Source of the DNA: Cepaea nemoralis
Taxonomy: Eukaryota > Mollusca > Gastropoda > Stylommatophora > Helicidae
Assembly: GCA_014155875.1 (NCBI GenBank)
Contig: JACEFZ010018155.1
Coordinates: 62,001 to 126,000 of the forward strand
Length of the DNA stretch: 64,000 bases
Direction of reading: 5' to 3'
A program made the position numbers and the translations under genes. The notes beneath the pieces were generated by a model. That model was not told where the DNA came from. It did not search any database and saw only the letters and a list, made by a program, of their open reading frames with translations. Shown here piece by piece: positions 33,121-45,774 of this stretch (positions within the stretch are counted from its first letter, which is position 1; each line of letters begins with the position of its first letter).

Positions 33121-36100
33121 GGGAAACTGAAATACTTTGGGCATGTTAATTTGACGGTGGCTGGGAAACTGAAATACTTTGGGCATGTTAATGTCATGGT
33201 GGCTGGGAAACTGAAATACTTCGGGCATATTAATGTCATGGTGGCTGGGAAATGAAATACTTTGGGCATGTTAATGTCACGGTGGCTGGGAAACTGAAAT
33301 ACTTTGGGCATGTTAATGTCATGGTGGCTGGGAAACTGAAATACTTTGGGCATGTTAATGTCACGATGGCTGGGAAACTGAAATACTTTTACCATGTTAA
33401 TGTCACGATGGCTGGGAAACTGAAATACTTTGGGCATGTTAATGTCACGATGGCTGGGAAACTGAAATACTTTGGGCATGTTAATGTCACGATGGCTGGG
33501 AAACTGAAATACTTTGACCATATTAATGTCACGATGGCTGGGAAACTGAAATACTTTGGGCATGTTAATGTCACGATGGCTGGGAAACTGAAATACTTTG
33601 GGCATGTTAATGTCACGATGGCTGGGAAACTGAAATACTTTGACCATGTTAATGTCATGATGGCTGGGAAACTGAAATACTTTGTGCGTATTAATGTTAC
33701 GGTGGCTGGGAAACTGAAATACTTTGGGCATATTAATGTTACGGTGGCTGGGAAACTGAAATACTTTGGGCGTATTAATGTCACGATGGCTGGGAAACTG
33801 AAATACTTTGGGCATATTAATGTTACGATGGCTGGGAAACTGAAATACTTTGGGCTGTATTAATGTTACGGTGGCTGGGAAACTGAAATACTTTGGGCAT
33901 GGTAATGTCACGATGGCTGGAAAACTGAAATACTTTGGGCATGTTAATGTCACGGATGGCTGGGAAACTGAAATACTTGACATGTTAATGTCACGATGGC
34001 TGGGAAACTGAAATATTTTGTTCATATTAATGTCACGATGGCTGGGAAACTGAAATACTTTGTGCGTATTAATGTTACGGTGGCTGGGAAACTGAAATAC
34101 TTTGGGCATGTTAATGTCACGATGGCTGGGAAACTGAAATACTTTGGGCATGTTAATGTCATGGTGGCTGGAAACTGAAATACTTTGGGCATGTTAATGT
34201 CACGGTGGCTGGGAAATCTGAAATACTTTGGCGATATTAATGTCACGATGGCTGGTAAACTGAAATACTTTGGGCATGTTAATGTCACGGTGGCTGGGAA
34301 ACTGAAATACTTTGGGCATGTTAATGTCATGGTGGCTGGGAAACTGAAATACTTTGGGCATGTTAATGTCACGATGGCTGGGAAACTGAAATACTTTGTG
34401 CATATTAATGTCACGGTTGCTGGGAAACTGAAATACTTTTGGCATGTTAATGTCACGATGGCTGGGAAACTGAAATACTTTGGGCATGTTAATGTCACGG
34501 TGGCTGGGAAACTGAAATACTTTGGGCATGTTAATGTCATGGTGGATGGGAAACTGAAATACTTTGGGTATATTAATGTCACGATGGCTGGGAAACTGAA
34601 ATACTTTGGGCATGTTAATGTCACAGTGGCTGGGAAACTGAAATACTTTGGCATGTTAATGTCATGGTGGCTGGGAAACTGAAATACTTTGGGCATGTTA
34701 ATGTCACGATGGCTGGGAAACTGAAATACTTTGGGCATGTTAATGTCACGGTGGCTGGGAAACTGAAATACTTTGGGCATATTAATGTCACGATGGCTGG
34801 GAAACTGAAATACTTTGGGCATGTTAATGTCATGGTGGATGGGAAACTGAAATACTTTGGGCATATTAATGTCACGATGGCTGGGAAACTGAAATACTTT
34901 GGGCATGTTAATGTCACAGTGGCTGGGAAACTGAAATACTTTGGGCATGTTAATGTCATGGTGGCTGGGAAACTGAAATACTTTGGGCATATTAATGTCA
35001 CGATGGCTGGGAAACTGAAATACTTTGGGCATGTTAATGTCATGGTGGCTGGGAAACTGAAATACTTTGGGCATATTAATGTCACGGTGACTGGGAAACT
35101 GAAATACTTTGGGCATGTTAATGTCATGATGGCTGGGAAACTGAAATACTTTGGGCATGTTAATGTCATGATGGCTGGGAAACTGAAATACTTTGGGCAT
35201 GTTAATGTCATGGTGGCTGGGAAACTGAAATACTTTGGGCATGTTAATGTCATGGTGGCTGGGAAACTGAAATACTTTGGGCATGTTAATGTCATGATGG
35301 CTGGGAAACTGAAATACTTTGGGCATGTTAATGTCACGATGGCTGGGAAACTGAAATTCTTTGGGCATATTAATGTCACGATGGCTGGGAAACTGAAATA
35401 CTTTGTGCGTATTAATGTTACGGTGGCTGGGAAACTGAAATACTTTGGGCATGTTAATGTTACGATGGCTGGGAAACTGAAATACTTTGGGCATGTTAAT
35501 GTCATGGTGGCTGGGAAACTGAAATACTTTGGGCATGTTAATGTCATGGTGGCTGGGAAACTGAAATACTTTGGGCATATTAATGTCACGATGGCTGGGA
35601 AACTGAAATACTTTGGGCATGTTAATGTCACAGTGGCTGGGAAACTGAAATACTTTGGGCATGTTAATGTCATGGTGGCTGGGAAACTGAAATACTTTGG
35701 GCATGTTAATGTCATGGTGGCTGGGAAATTGAAATACTTTGGGCATATTAATGTCACGATGGCTGGGAAATTGAAATACTTTGGGCATGTTAATGTCATG
35801 GTGGCTGGGAAACTGAAATACTTTGGGCATGTTAATGTCATGGTTGCTGGGAAACTGAAATACTTTGGGCATGGTAATGTCATGGTTGCTGGGAAACTGA
35901 AATACTTTGGGCATGTTAATGTCATGGTGGCTGGGAAACTGAAATACTTTGGGCATGTTAATGTCATGGTGGCTGGGAAACTGAAATACTTTGGGCATGT
36001 TAATGTCACGGTGGCTGGGAAACTGAAAATACTTTGTGCGTATTAATGTTACTGTGGCTGGGAAACTGAAATACTTTGGGCATATTAATGTCACAATGGC

Positions 36101-39100
36101 TGGGAAACTGAAATACTTTGGGCATGTTAATGTCACGATGGCTGGGAAACTGAAATACTTTGTGCGTATTAATAGTATGGTAGCTGGGAAACTGAAATAC
36201 TTTGGGCATATTAATGTCACGATGGCTGGGAAACTGAAATACTTTGACCATGTTAATGTCACGATGGCTGGGAAACTGAAATACTTTGGGCATGTTAATG
36301 TCATGGTGGCTGGGAAACTGAAATACTTTGGGCATGTTAATGTCACGGTGGCTGGGAAACTGAAATACTTTGTGCGTATTAATGTTACTGTGGCTGGGAA
36401 ACTGAAATACTTTGGGCATATTAATGTCACAATGGCTGGGAAACTGAAATACTTTGGGCATGTTAATGTCACGATGGCTGGGAAACTGAAATACTTTGTG
36501 CGTATTAATGGTATGGTAGCTGGGAAACTGAAATACTTTGGGCATATTAATGTCACGATGGCTGGGAAACTGAAATACTTTGACCATGTTAATGTCACGA
36601 TGGCTGGGAAACTGAAATACTTTGGGCATGTTAATGTCATGGTGGCTGGGAAACTGAAATACTTTGGGCGTATTAATGTTACGGTGGCTGGGGAAACTGA
36701 AATACTTTGTGCGTATTAATGTTACGGTGGCTGGGGAAACTCAAATACTTTGGGCGTATTAATGTTACGGTGGCTGGGAAACTGAAATACTTTGGGCATG
36801 TTAATGTCACGATGGCTGGGAAACTGAAATACTTTGGGCATGTTAATGTCACGATGGCTGGGAAACTGAAATACTTTGTGCATATTAATGTCACGGTGGC
36901 TGGGAAACTGAAATACTTTTGGCATGTTAATGTCACAATGGCTGGGAAACTGAAATACTTTGGGCATGTTAATGTCACGGTGGCTGGGAAACTGAAATAC
37001 TTTGGGCATGTTAATGTCATGGTGGATGGGAAACTGAAATACTTTGGGCATGTTAATGTCACGATCGCTGGGAAACTGAAATACTTTGGGCATGTTAATG
37101 TCACAGTGGCTGGGAAACTGAAATACTTTGGGCATGTTAATGTCATGGTGGCTGGGAAACTGAAATACTTTGGGCATATTAATGTCACGATGGCTGGGAA
37201 ACTGAAATACTTTGGGCATGTTAATGTCATGGTGGCTGGGAAACTGAAATACTTTGGGCATATTAATGTCACAATGGCTGGGAAACTGAAATACTTTGGG
37301 CATGTTAATGTCATGGTGGCTGGGAAACTGAAATACTTTGGGCATATTAATGTCACGGTGGCTGGGAAACTGAAATACTTTGGGCATGTTAATGTCATGA
37401 TGGCTGGGAAACTGAAATACTTTGGGCATGTTAATGTCATGATGGCTGCGAAACTGAAATACTTTGGGCATGTTAATGTCATGGTGACTGGGAAACTGAA
37501 ATACTTTGGGCATGTTAATGTCATGGTGGCTGGGAAACTGAAATACTTTGGGCATGTTAATGTCATGATGGCTGGGAAACTGAAATACTTTGGGCATGTT
37601 AATGTCACGATGGCTGGGAAACTGAAATTCTTTGGGCATATTAATGTCACGATGGCTGAGAAACTGAAATACTTTGTGCGTATTAATGTTACGGTTGCTG
37701 GGAAACTGAAATACTTTGGGCATGTTAATGTCACGATGGCTGGGAAACTGAAATACTTTTGGCATGTTAATGTCACAATGGCTGGGAAACTGAAATACTT
37801 TGGGCATGTTAATGTCACGGTGGCTGGGAAACTGAAATACTTTGGGCATGTTAATGTCATGGTGGATGGGAAACTGAAATACTTTGGGCATGTTAATGTC
37901 ACGATGGCTGGGAAACTGAAATACTTTGGGCATGTTAATGTCACAGTGGCTGGGAAACTGAAATACTTTGGGCATGTTAATGTCATGGTGGCTGGGAAAC
38001 TGAAATACTTTGGGCATATTAATGTCACGATGGCTGGGAAACTGAAATACTTTGGGCATGTTAATGTCATGGTGGCTGGGAAACTGAAATACTTTGGGCA
38101 TATTAATGTCACAATGGCTGGGAAACTGAAATACTTTGGGCATGTTAATGTCATGGTGGCTGGGAAACTGAAATACTTTGGGCATGTTAATGTCATGATG
38201 GCTGGGAAACTGAAATACTTTGGGCATGTTAATGTCATGATGGCTGCGAAACTGAAATACTTTGGGCATGTTAATGTCATGGTGGCTGGGAAACTGAAAT
38301 ACTTTGGGCATGTTAATGTCACGGTGGCTGGGAAACTGAAATACTTTGGGCATGTTAATGTCACGGTGGCTGGGAAACTGAAATACTTTGGGCATGTTAA
38401 TGTCATGGTGGATGGGAAACTGAAATACTTTGGGCATGTTAATGTCACGATGGCTGGGAAACTGAAATTCTTTGGGCATATTAATGTCACGATGGCTGAG
38501 AAACTGAAATACTTTGTGCGTATTAATGTTACGGTTGCTGGGAAACTGAAATACTTTGGGCATGTTAATGTCACGATGGCTGGGAAACTGAAATACTTTG
38601 GGCATGTTAATGTCATGGTGGCTGGGAAACTGAAATACTTTGGGCATGTTAATGTCACGGTGGCTGGGAAACTGAAATACTTTGGGCATATTAATGTCAC
38701 GATGGCTGGGAAACTGAAATACTTTGGGCATGTTAATGTCACGGTGGCTGGGAAACTGAAATACTTTGGGCATGTTAATGTCATGGTGGCTGGGAAACTG
38801 AAATACTTTGGGCATGTTAATGTCATGATGGCTGGGAAACTGAAATACTTTGGGCATATTAATGTCACGATGGCTGGGAAACTGAAATACTTTGGGCATG
38901 TTAATGTCATGGTGGCTGGGAAACTGAAATACTTTGGGCATGTTAATGTCATGGTGGCTGGGAAACTGAAATACTTTGGGCATGTTAATGTCATGGTGGC
39001 TGGGAAACTGAAATACTTTGGGCATGTTAATGTCATGGTGGCTGGGAAACTGAAATACTTTGGGCATGTTAATGTCACGGTGGCTGGGAAACTGAAATAC

Positions 39101-40104
39101 TTTGTGCGTATTAATGTTACTGTGGCTGGGAAACTGAAATACTTTGGGCATATTAATGTCACAATGGCTGGGAAACTGAAATACTTTGGGCATGTTAATG
39201 TCATGATGGCTGGGAAACTGAAATACTTTGGGCATATTAATGTTACGATGGCTGGGAAACTGAAATACTTTGGGCGTATTAATGTTACGGTGGCTGGGGA
39301 AACTGAAATACTTTGGGCATGTTAATGTCACAGGTGGCTGGGAAACTGAAATACTTTGGGCATATTAATGTCACGATGGCTGGGAAACTGAAATACTTTG
39401 ACCATGTTAATGTCACGATGGCTGGGAAACTGAAATACTTTGGGCATGTTAATGTAATGGTGGCTGGGAAACTGAAATACTTTGGGCGTATTAATATTAC
39501 GGTGGCTGGGGAAACTGAAATACTTTGTGCGTATTAATGTTACCGTGGCTGGGGAAACTCAAATACTTTGGGCGTATTAATGTTATGGTGGCTGGGAAAC
39601 TGAAATACTTTGGGCATGTTAATGTCATGGTGGCTGGGAAACTGAAATACTTTGGGCATGTTAATGTCACGGTGGCTGGGAAACTGAAATACTTTGACCA
39701 TGTTAATGTCACGATGGCTGGGAAACTGAAATACTTTGACCATGTTAATGTCATGATGGCTGGGAAACTGAAATACTTTGGGCATGTTAATGTCACGGTG
39801 GCTGGGAAACTGAAATACTTTGGGCGTATTAATGTCACGATGGCTGGGAAACTGAAATACTTTGGGCGTAGTAATGTCACGATTGCTGGGAAACTGAAAT
39901 ACTTTGGGCGTATTAATGTTACGGTGGCTGGGAAACTGAAATACTTTGGGCGTATTAATGTTACGGTGGCTGGGGAAACTGAAATACTTTGGGCGTATTA
40001 ATGTTACGGTGGTTGGGAAACTGAAATACTTTGGGCATATTAATGTTACGGTGGCTGGGAAACTGAAATACTTTGGGCATATTAATGTTACAGTGGCTGG
40101 GAAA
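33121..40104. repeat. Minisatellite, 42-bp unit, about 166 copies (7 kb)
   Basis: The unit reads tgggaaactgaaatactttg, then ggcatgttaa, tgtcacggtg, gc, with recurring variants (gaccat, gtgcgt, ggcgta, catggt, cgatgg). Because 42 is divisible by three and most frames lack stops, open frames of up to 872 codons appear on both strands; none looks like a gene. Block structure is evident: a 336-bp (8-unit) segment is repeated at 36037-36372 and 36373-36708, and an approximately 840-bp (20-unit) segment links 37635 and 38475. It lies wholly in IGBP1 intron 2. Confidence 0.98.
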
Positions 40105-40380
40105 GATGATGATGATGATATTATCAATGATGATGATGATGACAATGATGATGATGATGACAATGACGACAATTTTGATGACGACAATGTTAATGATGAT
40201 GATAACAACGCTGATGATGATGATGATGATGATGGTGATGATGATGGTGATGATGGTGATGATGATGGTGATGATGATGGTGATGATGATGGTGATGATG
40301 GTGATGATGATGGTGATGATGATGGTGATGATGATGGTGATGATGGTGATGATGAATGATGGTGATGATGATGATGATTA
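40105..40380. repeat. Imperfect (GAT)n microsatellite
   Basis: A GAT/GGT-rich run directly abuts the last 42-bp unit and precedes a LINE tail. Acidic and Met-rich frames here are low-complexity artefacts. Confidence 0.95.
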
Positions 40381-40700
40381 AAGTAGAAGAACAAGAGCAA
40401 TGAGATTCCTGAGAAGATCTGCCAAGTTAACTATCCAAGACCAACTAAGAAATGATATCGTCACACAGACAGTGGAATCAACACTTTGTGCCACGCATAT
40501 TGAAAGGCAGGAGATCAAATGGTCCGGCCATCTTGTTAGAATGCAATACTACCAGTTCTGATGCTACATCAAAGAAGATCTGATACAAGAACAAGTGGAA
40601 GCCTGAGAAGAAAATGGATTGACGACATGAAAGATATTGTATAATTACATTGGCGCTGGAATGTCAACTATTCCTCCCCATGAAGCTTGATGGCAAAAGT
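40381..40700 (+). pseudogene. LINE RT C-terminal fragment
   Basis: Translation gives MRFLRRSAKLTIQDQLRND, then VTQTVESTLCATHIERQEIK and WSGHLVRMQ, the terminal block of a LINE RT. Later frames are broken. Confidence 0.75.
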
Positions 40701-41057
40701 GGAAGATGATAATGATCGTTAACTTTATATGCCTGTCTTACCATTTCTCTTGTCTATCCTTTTATCATTTAGTTGGTTTCATATTTTTCTAATCTACTGC
40801 TATCAATATCTGTCTTTCTCTCTTGACTTATTTCTTTCTTAACTATCTTATCTAAGCTGTCTCTATGCTTCTTGCCTCTCTCCCTGAGTCTGTCTGTGTC
40901 TCTCCCTTTCTCTGTCTCACCTTCCCTGTTTCTGCTTTCCTCCCTCTGTTTCACTCTCTCTGCCTCTCCTTCCCCTGCCTCTCTTCTACTACTCCCAGCC
41001 TACCACATTTGCTTGATCAGTGATTTAATGATCGTAACTGCAACTGTTGTCGAACAG

Positions 41058-41142
41058 GTACATGCTTCTGTCAGCCTTCCTGGCACATCTAACGGGACTT
41101 AACACACATTTACCCAGAAGCGTCGCAGTGAACAAGTCAAAG
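41058..41142 (+). CDS. IGBP1: IGBP1 exon 3, end of codon 88 to codon 116
   Basis: This small exon was placed by phase. Its first base completes the Lys codon left by exon 2 (AA|G). Then YMLLSAFLAHLTGL follows, aligning with the tyrosine-leucine-leucine-x-proline-alanine-phenylalanine helix that follows exon 2 in the family. It ends NKSK|GTACTG in phase 0. The acceptor is cgaacag with a weak pyrimidine tract. Exon length 85 bp. Intron 3 (1950 bp) follows. The weak acceptor and the Ser in place of the usual Pro are the least certain aspects. Confidence 0.82.
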
Positions 41143-41239
41143 GTACTGTTGTTTCCATCTCTTCATTCGTTCCATGGCAATGAAAATGTTTGTGGCTTTT
41201 CTTGTTTGTCTGCTTGTGTTTGCTTGTCTATACAATTGT

Positions 41240-41345
41240 TAGGCTAGCATTACGTCTACAACTCTGATGATCGTATAAAATGGTGAAACATGACCGCCCA
41301 CGCTTGTCAACATGGCACATAGTCGTGATGATAACAACATCATAT
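41240..41345 (+). mobile_element. LINE family 1 tail
   Basis: It contains caactctgatgatcgtataa, the ggtgaaacatgaccgcccac stretch, and the terminal catggcacatagtcgtgatg stretch. Confidence 0.65.
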
Positions 41346-41619
41346 TCTGAATACACCTCAAGGCATGAAAAAAGGTCCGTTACTCTACTGAAATGTGTAT
41401 TCAATTGTTTTATGTGAAGTGTGTTGCAAGCTCTTATCTGGCTGTACTGGGGGAATTCCTGGGGCAAATACTCCGCAGTTTGATCACACTTGCTGTGTGA
41501 GCAAGTGGGGAGGGGTGTCACCCAAAGAAAGCATGTACATACGCTTGTTCAGTCTGTTGGCCATGTTCAGAACCTCAAAATGACAACCTTTCCATGCCAG
41601 CCAAGATAATTTGTGTGTG
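41346..41619. other. Unassigned part of IGBP1 intron 3
   Basis: No feature was recognised. Confidence 0.3.
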
Positions 41620-41855
41620 TGGAACCCAAGCGTAGTCGATACACTCTACTTCTAGTAGCTCAGGCTGAATTTTGCATGTGGATTAGCTTTTCCTGCTTCT
41701 GAGGTACTTGTAATTTACATCCCCAAGTCAAAGACGGGAAGTCAGCATTTTAGTCCAACTGTCCGGTGTAGGGGTTGAACCACGTACCTCAGTATCAGCA
41801 CACTGGATGTTTAAGAACGAGCATTCATATCCATTCGGCCATGCAGACTAATCAA
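41620..41855 (-). mobile_element. SINE family C, copy 2
   Basis: It has the same body blocks as copy 1 (tgaggtacttgtaatttaca, then gacgggaagtcagcatttta). The minus-strand head has the B box GGTTCAACCCC. It lies in IGBP1 intron 3. Confidence 0.75.
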
Positions 41856-41879
41856 GAAAATGATAGTCGGCAGTGATCT

Positions 41880-42300
41880 GGTTCTGTTCTTGTGTGGTAG
41901 TCTGGTTAACCCTGTACGTTAGTTCTGTTCTTGTGTGGTATTCTGGTTAATCCTATACTTTTGTTCTGTTCTTGTGTGGTAATCTGGTTAACTCTATATG
42001 TTGGTTCTGTTCTTGTCTGGTAGTCTGGTTAACTCTATACGTTGGTTCTGTTCTTGTGTGGTAGTCTGGTTAACCCTGTACGTTAGTTCTGTTTTTGTGT
42101 GGTAGTCTGGTTAATCCTATACTTTTGTTCTGTTCTTGTGTGGTAATCTGGTTAACTCTATATGTTGGTTCTGTTCTTGTCTGGTAGTCTGGTTAACTCT
42201 ATACATTGGTTCTGTTCTTGTGTGGTAGTCTGGTTAACTCTATACGTTGGTTCTGTTCTTGAGTGGTAGTCTGGTTAACTCTGTACTTTGTTCTGTTCGT
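41880..42300. repeat. Minisatellite, 41-bp unit, about 10 copies with 4-unit blocks
   Basis: The unit starts gttctgttcttgtgtggtag and contains tctggttaac. The end variants (cctgtacgtta, cctatactttt, ctatatgttg, ctatacgttg) recur in the same order, so the array grew by 164-bp (four-unit) blocks. Confidence 0.95.
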
Positions 42301-43092
42301 GCTTACATCCTCCAACTGTCGTGTGACCTCTCCCCTCACATGTCTCTCCATCTTGTAGCAGTAGAGGGGCTTGTATGGTCCAGTGACCTAAAGAGCTACG
42401 TAGCACAGCTACTGGTGGGACCCCTCATGTCGATAGGTCAAGGGATAGGAACCAGATGGAGAGAGACACAAGCCTACTGTCTGGTAGGGCCTACGTACCC
42501 AATTTGTGACCCTTTGAAAATATTTGTATGTTCGTCTGTAGGTAGACTGGAAAATCAAAGGCTAGGTAAAGCAAACACACACCCCCCCCCCCCCCCCAAA
42601 AAAAAAAAAATGCTTGTCGAAGTCAGATGTACTGAGCCTCAGGTTCGTCAAAACTGCATAATTGACTAAATGATGCCGCTGACCTTCTCATATCCAGTAG
42701 ATGACAGTGGGATGGACGGGCGCACTTACATAGTTGACAGCGAACTCCGCTGGTAATGTCATGAGCTCGCTCGGACACGGGTTCGACACCCAGGCTGGTC
42801 GCTTGTCACAGTGAGGAGACAGACTGGTCTCTTGTCACAGTGAGGGGACAGACTGGTCACCTCTTCCTGCTGGCCCTAGACCTGCAAAATGTGATGGTGC
42901 TATCACATTACAGGCCTGTAGCTGGACATTGCTATGGTAAAAAAAAAAGAGGGGTCATGCGCATTGAATTATAGTTGGTTATTTTAGCAGCTCCCTTGCT
43001 GAGTTCTGTGACCTGTCAAAGTGATTCTGTTGTGCCAGTGTTTCACCATCCTGCTACCTGTATGGAAAGTGGTTTATCCTCTGCATTTTCAG
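42301..43092. other. Rest of IGBP1 intron 3, with a possible SINE head
   Basis: A poly(C)/poly(A) run lies at about 42582-42610. Positions 42716-42800 resemble a plus-strand tRNA-like head (B-box-like gggttcgacaccc). No coding sequence is apparent. Confidence 0.4.
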
Positions 43093-43211
43093 CTGTGCTA
43101 CCTAGACTTCCTGAAGCTGATGAAAAGCTATGACGTTATTGAATATACTGTGCATCATTCTGACGATGACGAAGGGGATAATACAGCAATAGCTGTCAAA
43201 CAGACATCAAG
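43093..43211 (+). CDS. IGBP1: IGBP1 exon 4, codons 117-156 (last codon split)
   Basis: The exon starts after cattttcag in phase 0. It reads LCYLDFLKLMKSYDVIEYTV then an acidic SDDDEGDN linker. It corresponds to the helix that precedes the conserved R-x-x-K-I-x-R-x-K block in the family. It ends CATCAAG|GTATGG with two bases of a codon left (phase 2), which exon 5 completes. The last exon bases and the donor are also the first bases of a 45-bp tandem array, so donor-like copies follow the true donor (see findings). Intron 4 is 2897 bp. Confidence 0.88.
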
Positions 43212-43612
43212 GTATGGTTCACAGTTGACATGTTTATGTTCTAGTCACACAGCAAGGTGTGGTTCACAGTTGACATGTTTATGTTCCAGTCAAACATCAA
43301 GGTGTGGTTCACAGTTGACATGTTTATGTTCTAGTCACACAGCAAGGTGTGGTTCACAGTTGACATGTTTATGTTCCAGTCAAACATCAAGGTGTGGTTC
43401 ACAGTTGACATGTTTATGTTCCAGTCAAACATCAAGGTGTGGTTCACAGTTGACATGTTTATGTTCCAGTCAAACATCAAGGTGTGGTTCACAGTTGACA
43501 TGTTTATGTTCCAGTCAAACATCAAGGTGTGGTTCACAGTTGACATGTTTATGTTCTAGTCAAACATCAGGGTATGGTTGACAGTTGACATGTTTATGTT
43601 CTAGTCAAACAT
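43198..43612. repeat. Minisatellite, 45-bp unit, about 9 copies, starting in exon 4
   Basis: The unit contains acatcaaggtgtggttcaca, then gttgacatgtttatg and ttccagtcaa. It includes a donor-like caag|gtgtgg and an acceptor-like tgttccag/tgttctag. The first unit is the exon 4/intron 4 boundary. Because 45 is divisible by three and there are no stops, read-through translates as a 15-residue repeat. Confidence 0.95.
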
Positions 43613-43689
43613 CACATTGAGTTTAGTGCAGGAGAGCCTGGTGTATGATGCCACAAGTATTCTTCTCAGGAATTTCATTTCTGTTGTGA

Positions 43690-44130
43690 TTTTTCTTTTC
43701 TCTTTTTCTTGACCAATGATATTCTAAATCTAATAGAATGTTAGTATCTCTTTTCTTCATCCATAATATTATAAATCTTGTGGAATGTCAATATATTCTG
43801 TCTTCTTGGTCCATGATATTCTAAATCTTGTAGAATGTCAATATATTTCTTCTTCTTGGTCCATGATATTCTAAATCTTGTAGAAATGTCAGTATTTTTC
43901 TCTTCTTGGTCCATGATATTCTAAATCTTGTTTAATGTCAATATTTTTCTCCTTCGTGGTCCATAATATTCTAAATGTTGTGGAATGTCAGTATTTTTCT
44001 CTTCTTGGTCCATGATATTCTAAATATTGTGGAATGTCAATATATTTCTCCTTCCTGGTCCATGATATTCTAAATCTTTTGGAATGTCAATATATTTCTT
44101 CTTCTTGGTCCATGATATTCTAATTATCTT
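43690..44130. repeat. Minisatellite, about 50-bp unit, 8-9 copies
   Basis: The unit begins ggtccatgatattctaaatc and contains ttgtagaatgtcaata plus a (TTC)-rich end. Units vary by single-base indels. Confidence 0.93.
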
Positions 44131-44203
44131 TCTGTACATTTAAGCTGAAAAGTCCCCAGTTCATTCTTTAGTGATTGTGAAATGGACCAAGACAAACATC
44201 CGT

Positions 44204-45738
44204 ATAAATAACCACAACAAAGATATAAATAACCACAACAAAGATATAAATAACCACAACAAAGATATAAATAACCACAACAAAGATATAAATAACCACA
44301 ACAAAGATATAAATAACCACAACAAAGATATAAATAACCACAACAAAGATATAAATAACCACAACAAAGATATAAATAACCACAACAAAGATATAAATAA
44401 CCACAACAAAGATATAAATAACCACAACAAAGATATAAATAACCACAACAAAGATATAAATAACCACAACAAAGATATAAATAACCACAACAAAGATTTA
44501 AATAACCACAACAAAAATATAGATAACCACAACAAAGATATAGATAACCACAACAAAGATATAGATAACCACAACAAAGATATAAATAACCACAACAAAG
44601 ATATAGATAACCACAACAAAGATATAGATAACCACAACAAAGATATAAATAACCACAACAAAGATATAAATAACCACAACAAAGATATAAATAACCACAA
44701 CAAAGATATAAATAACCACAACAAAGATATAGATAACCACAACAAAGATATAGATAACCACAACAAAGATATAAATAACCACAACAAAGATATAAATAAC
44801 CACAACAAAGATATAAATAACCACAACAAAGATATAAATAACCACAACAAAGATATAAATAACCACAACAAAGATATAAATAACCACAACAAAGATATAA
44901 ATAACCACAACAAAGATATAGATAACCACAACAAAGATATAGATAACCACAACAAAGATATAGATAACCACAACAAAGATATAGATAACCACAACAAAGA
45001 TATAGATAACCACAACAAAGATATAGATAACCACAACAAAGATATAGATAACCACAACAAAGATATAGATAACCACAACAAAGATATAGATAACCACAAC
45101 AAAGATATAGATAACCACAACAAAGATATAGATAACCACAACAAAGATATAGATAACCACAACAAAGATATAGATAACCACAACAAAGATATAGATAACC
45201 ACAACAAAGATATAGATAACCACAACAAAGATATAGATAACCACAACAAAGATATAGATAACCACAACAAAGATATAGATAACCACAACAAAGATATAGA
45301 TAACCACAACAAAGATATAGATAACCACAACAAAGATATAGATAACCACAACAAAGATATAGATAACCACAACAAAGATATAGATAACCACAACAAAGAT
45401 ATAGATAACCACAACAAAGATATAGATAACCACAACAAAGATATAGATAACCACAACAAAGATATAGATAACCACAACAAAGATATAGATAACCACAACA
45501 AAGATATAGATAACCACAACAAAGATATAGATAACCACAACAAAGATATAGATAACCACAACAAAGATATAGATAACCACAACAAAGATATAGATAACCA
45601 CAACAAAGATATAGATAACCACAACAAAGATATAAATAACCACAACAAAGATATAAATAACCACAACAAAGATATAAATAACCACAACAAAGATATAAAT
45701 AACCACAACAAAGATATAAATAACCACAACAAAGATAA
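44204..45738. repeat. Minisatellite, 21-bp unit, about 73 copies
   Basis: The unit is ataaccacaacaaagatat plus an AA or AG ending. A single A/G site splits units into two types. Both outer parts are mostly the A type; the middle (about 44920-45630) is almost purely the G type, a sign of recent expansion of one variant. It is open on both strands without stops, a consequence of the period. Confidence 0.98.
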
Positions 45739-45774
45739 CATAAATTATAACATTGGTGTGTGTGTCTGCTTGCC

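Noticed and set aside
33021..40001. Very long open frames (up to 872 codons) on both strands
   Set aside because: They are the 42-bp minisatellite. Frames are open on both strands in several registers because the unit lacks stops and is divisible by three; they are interrupted only where a unit has an indel.
40073..40381. Asp-rich or Met-rich small protein
   Set aside because: It is the (GAT)n/(GGT)n microsatellite read in two frames.
40999..41057. Alternative IGBP1 exon starting after tcttctactactcccag
   Set aside because: Its frames contain stops or unfamiliar sequence and do not keep phase with exon 2. The exon at 41058 completes the split Lys codon and gives the expected YMLLSAF helix.
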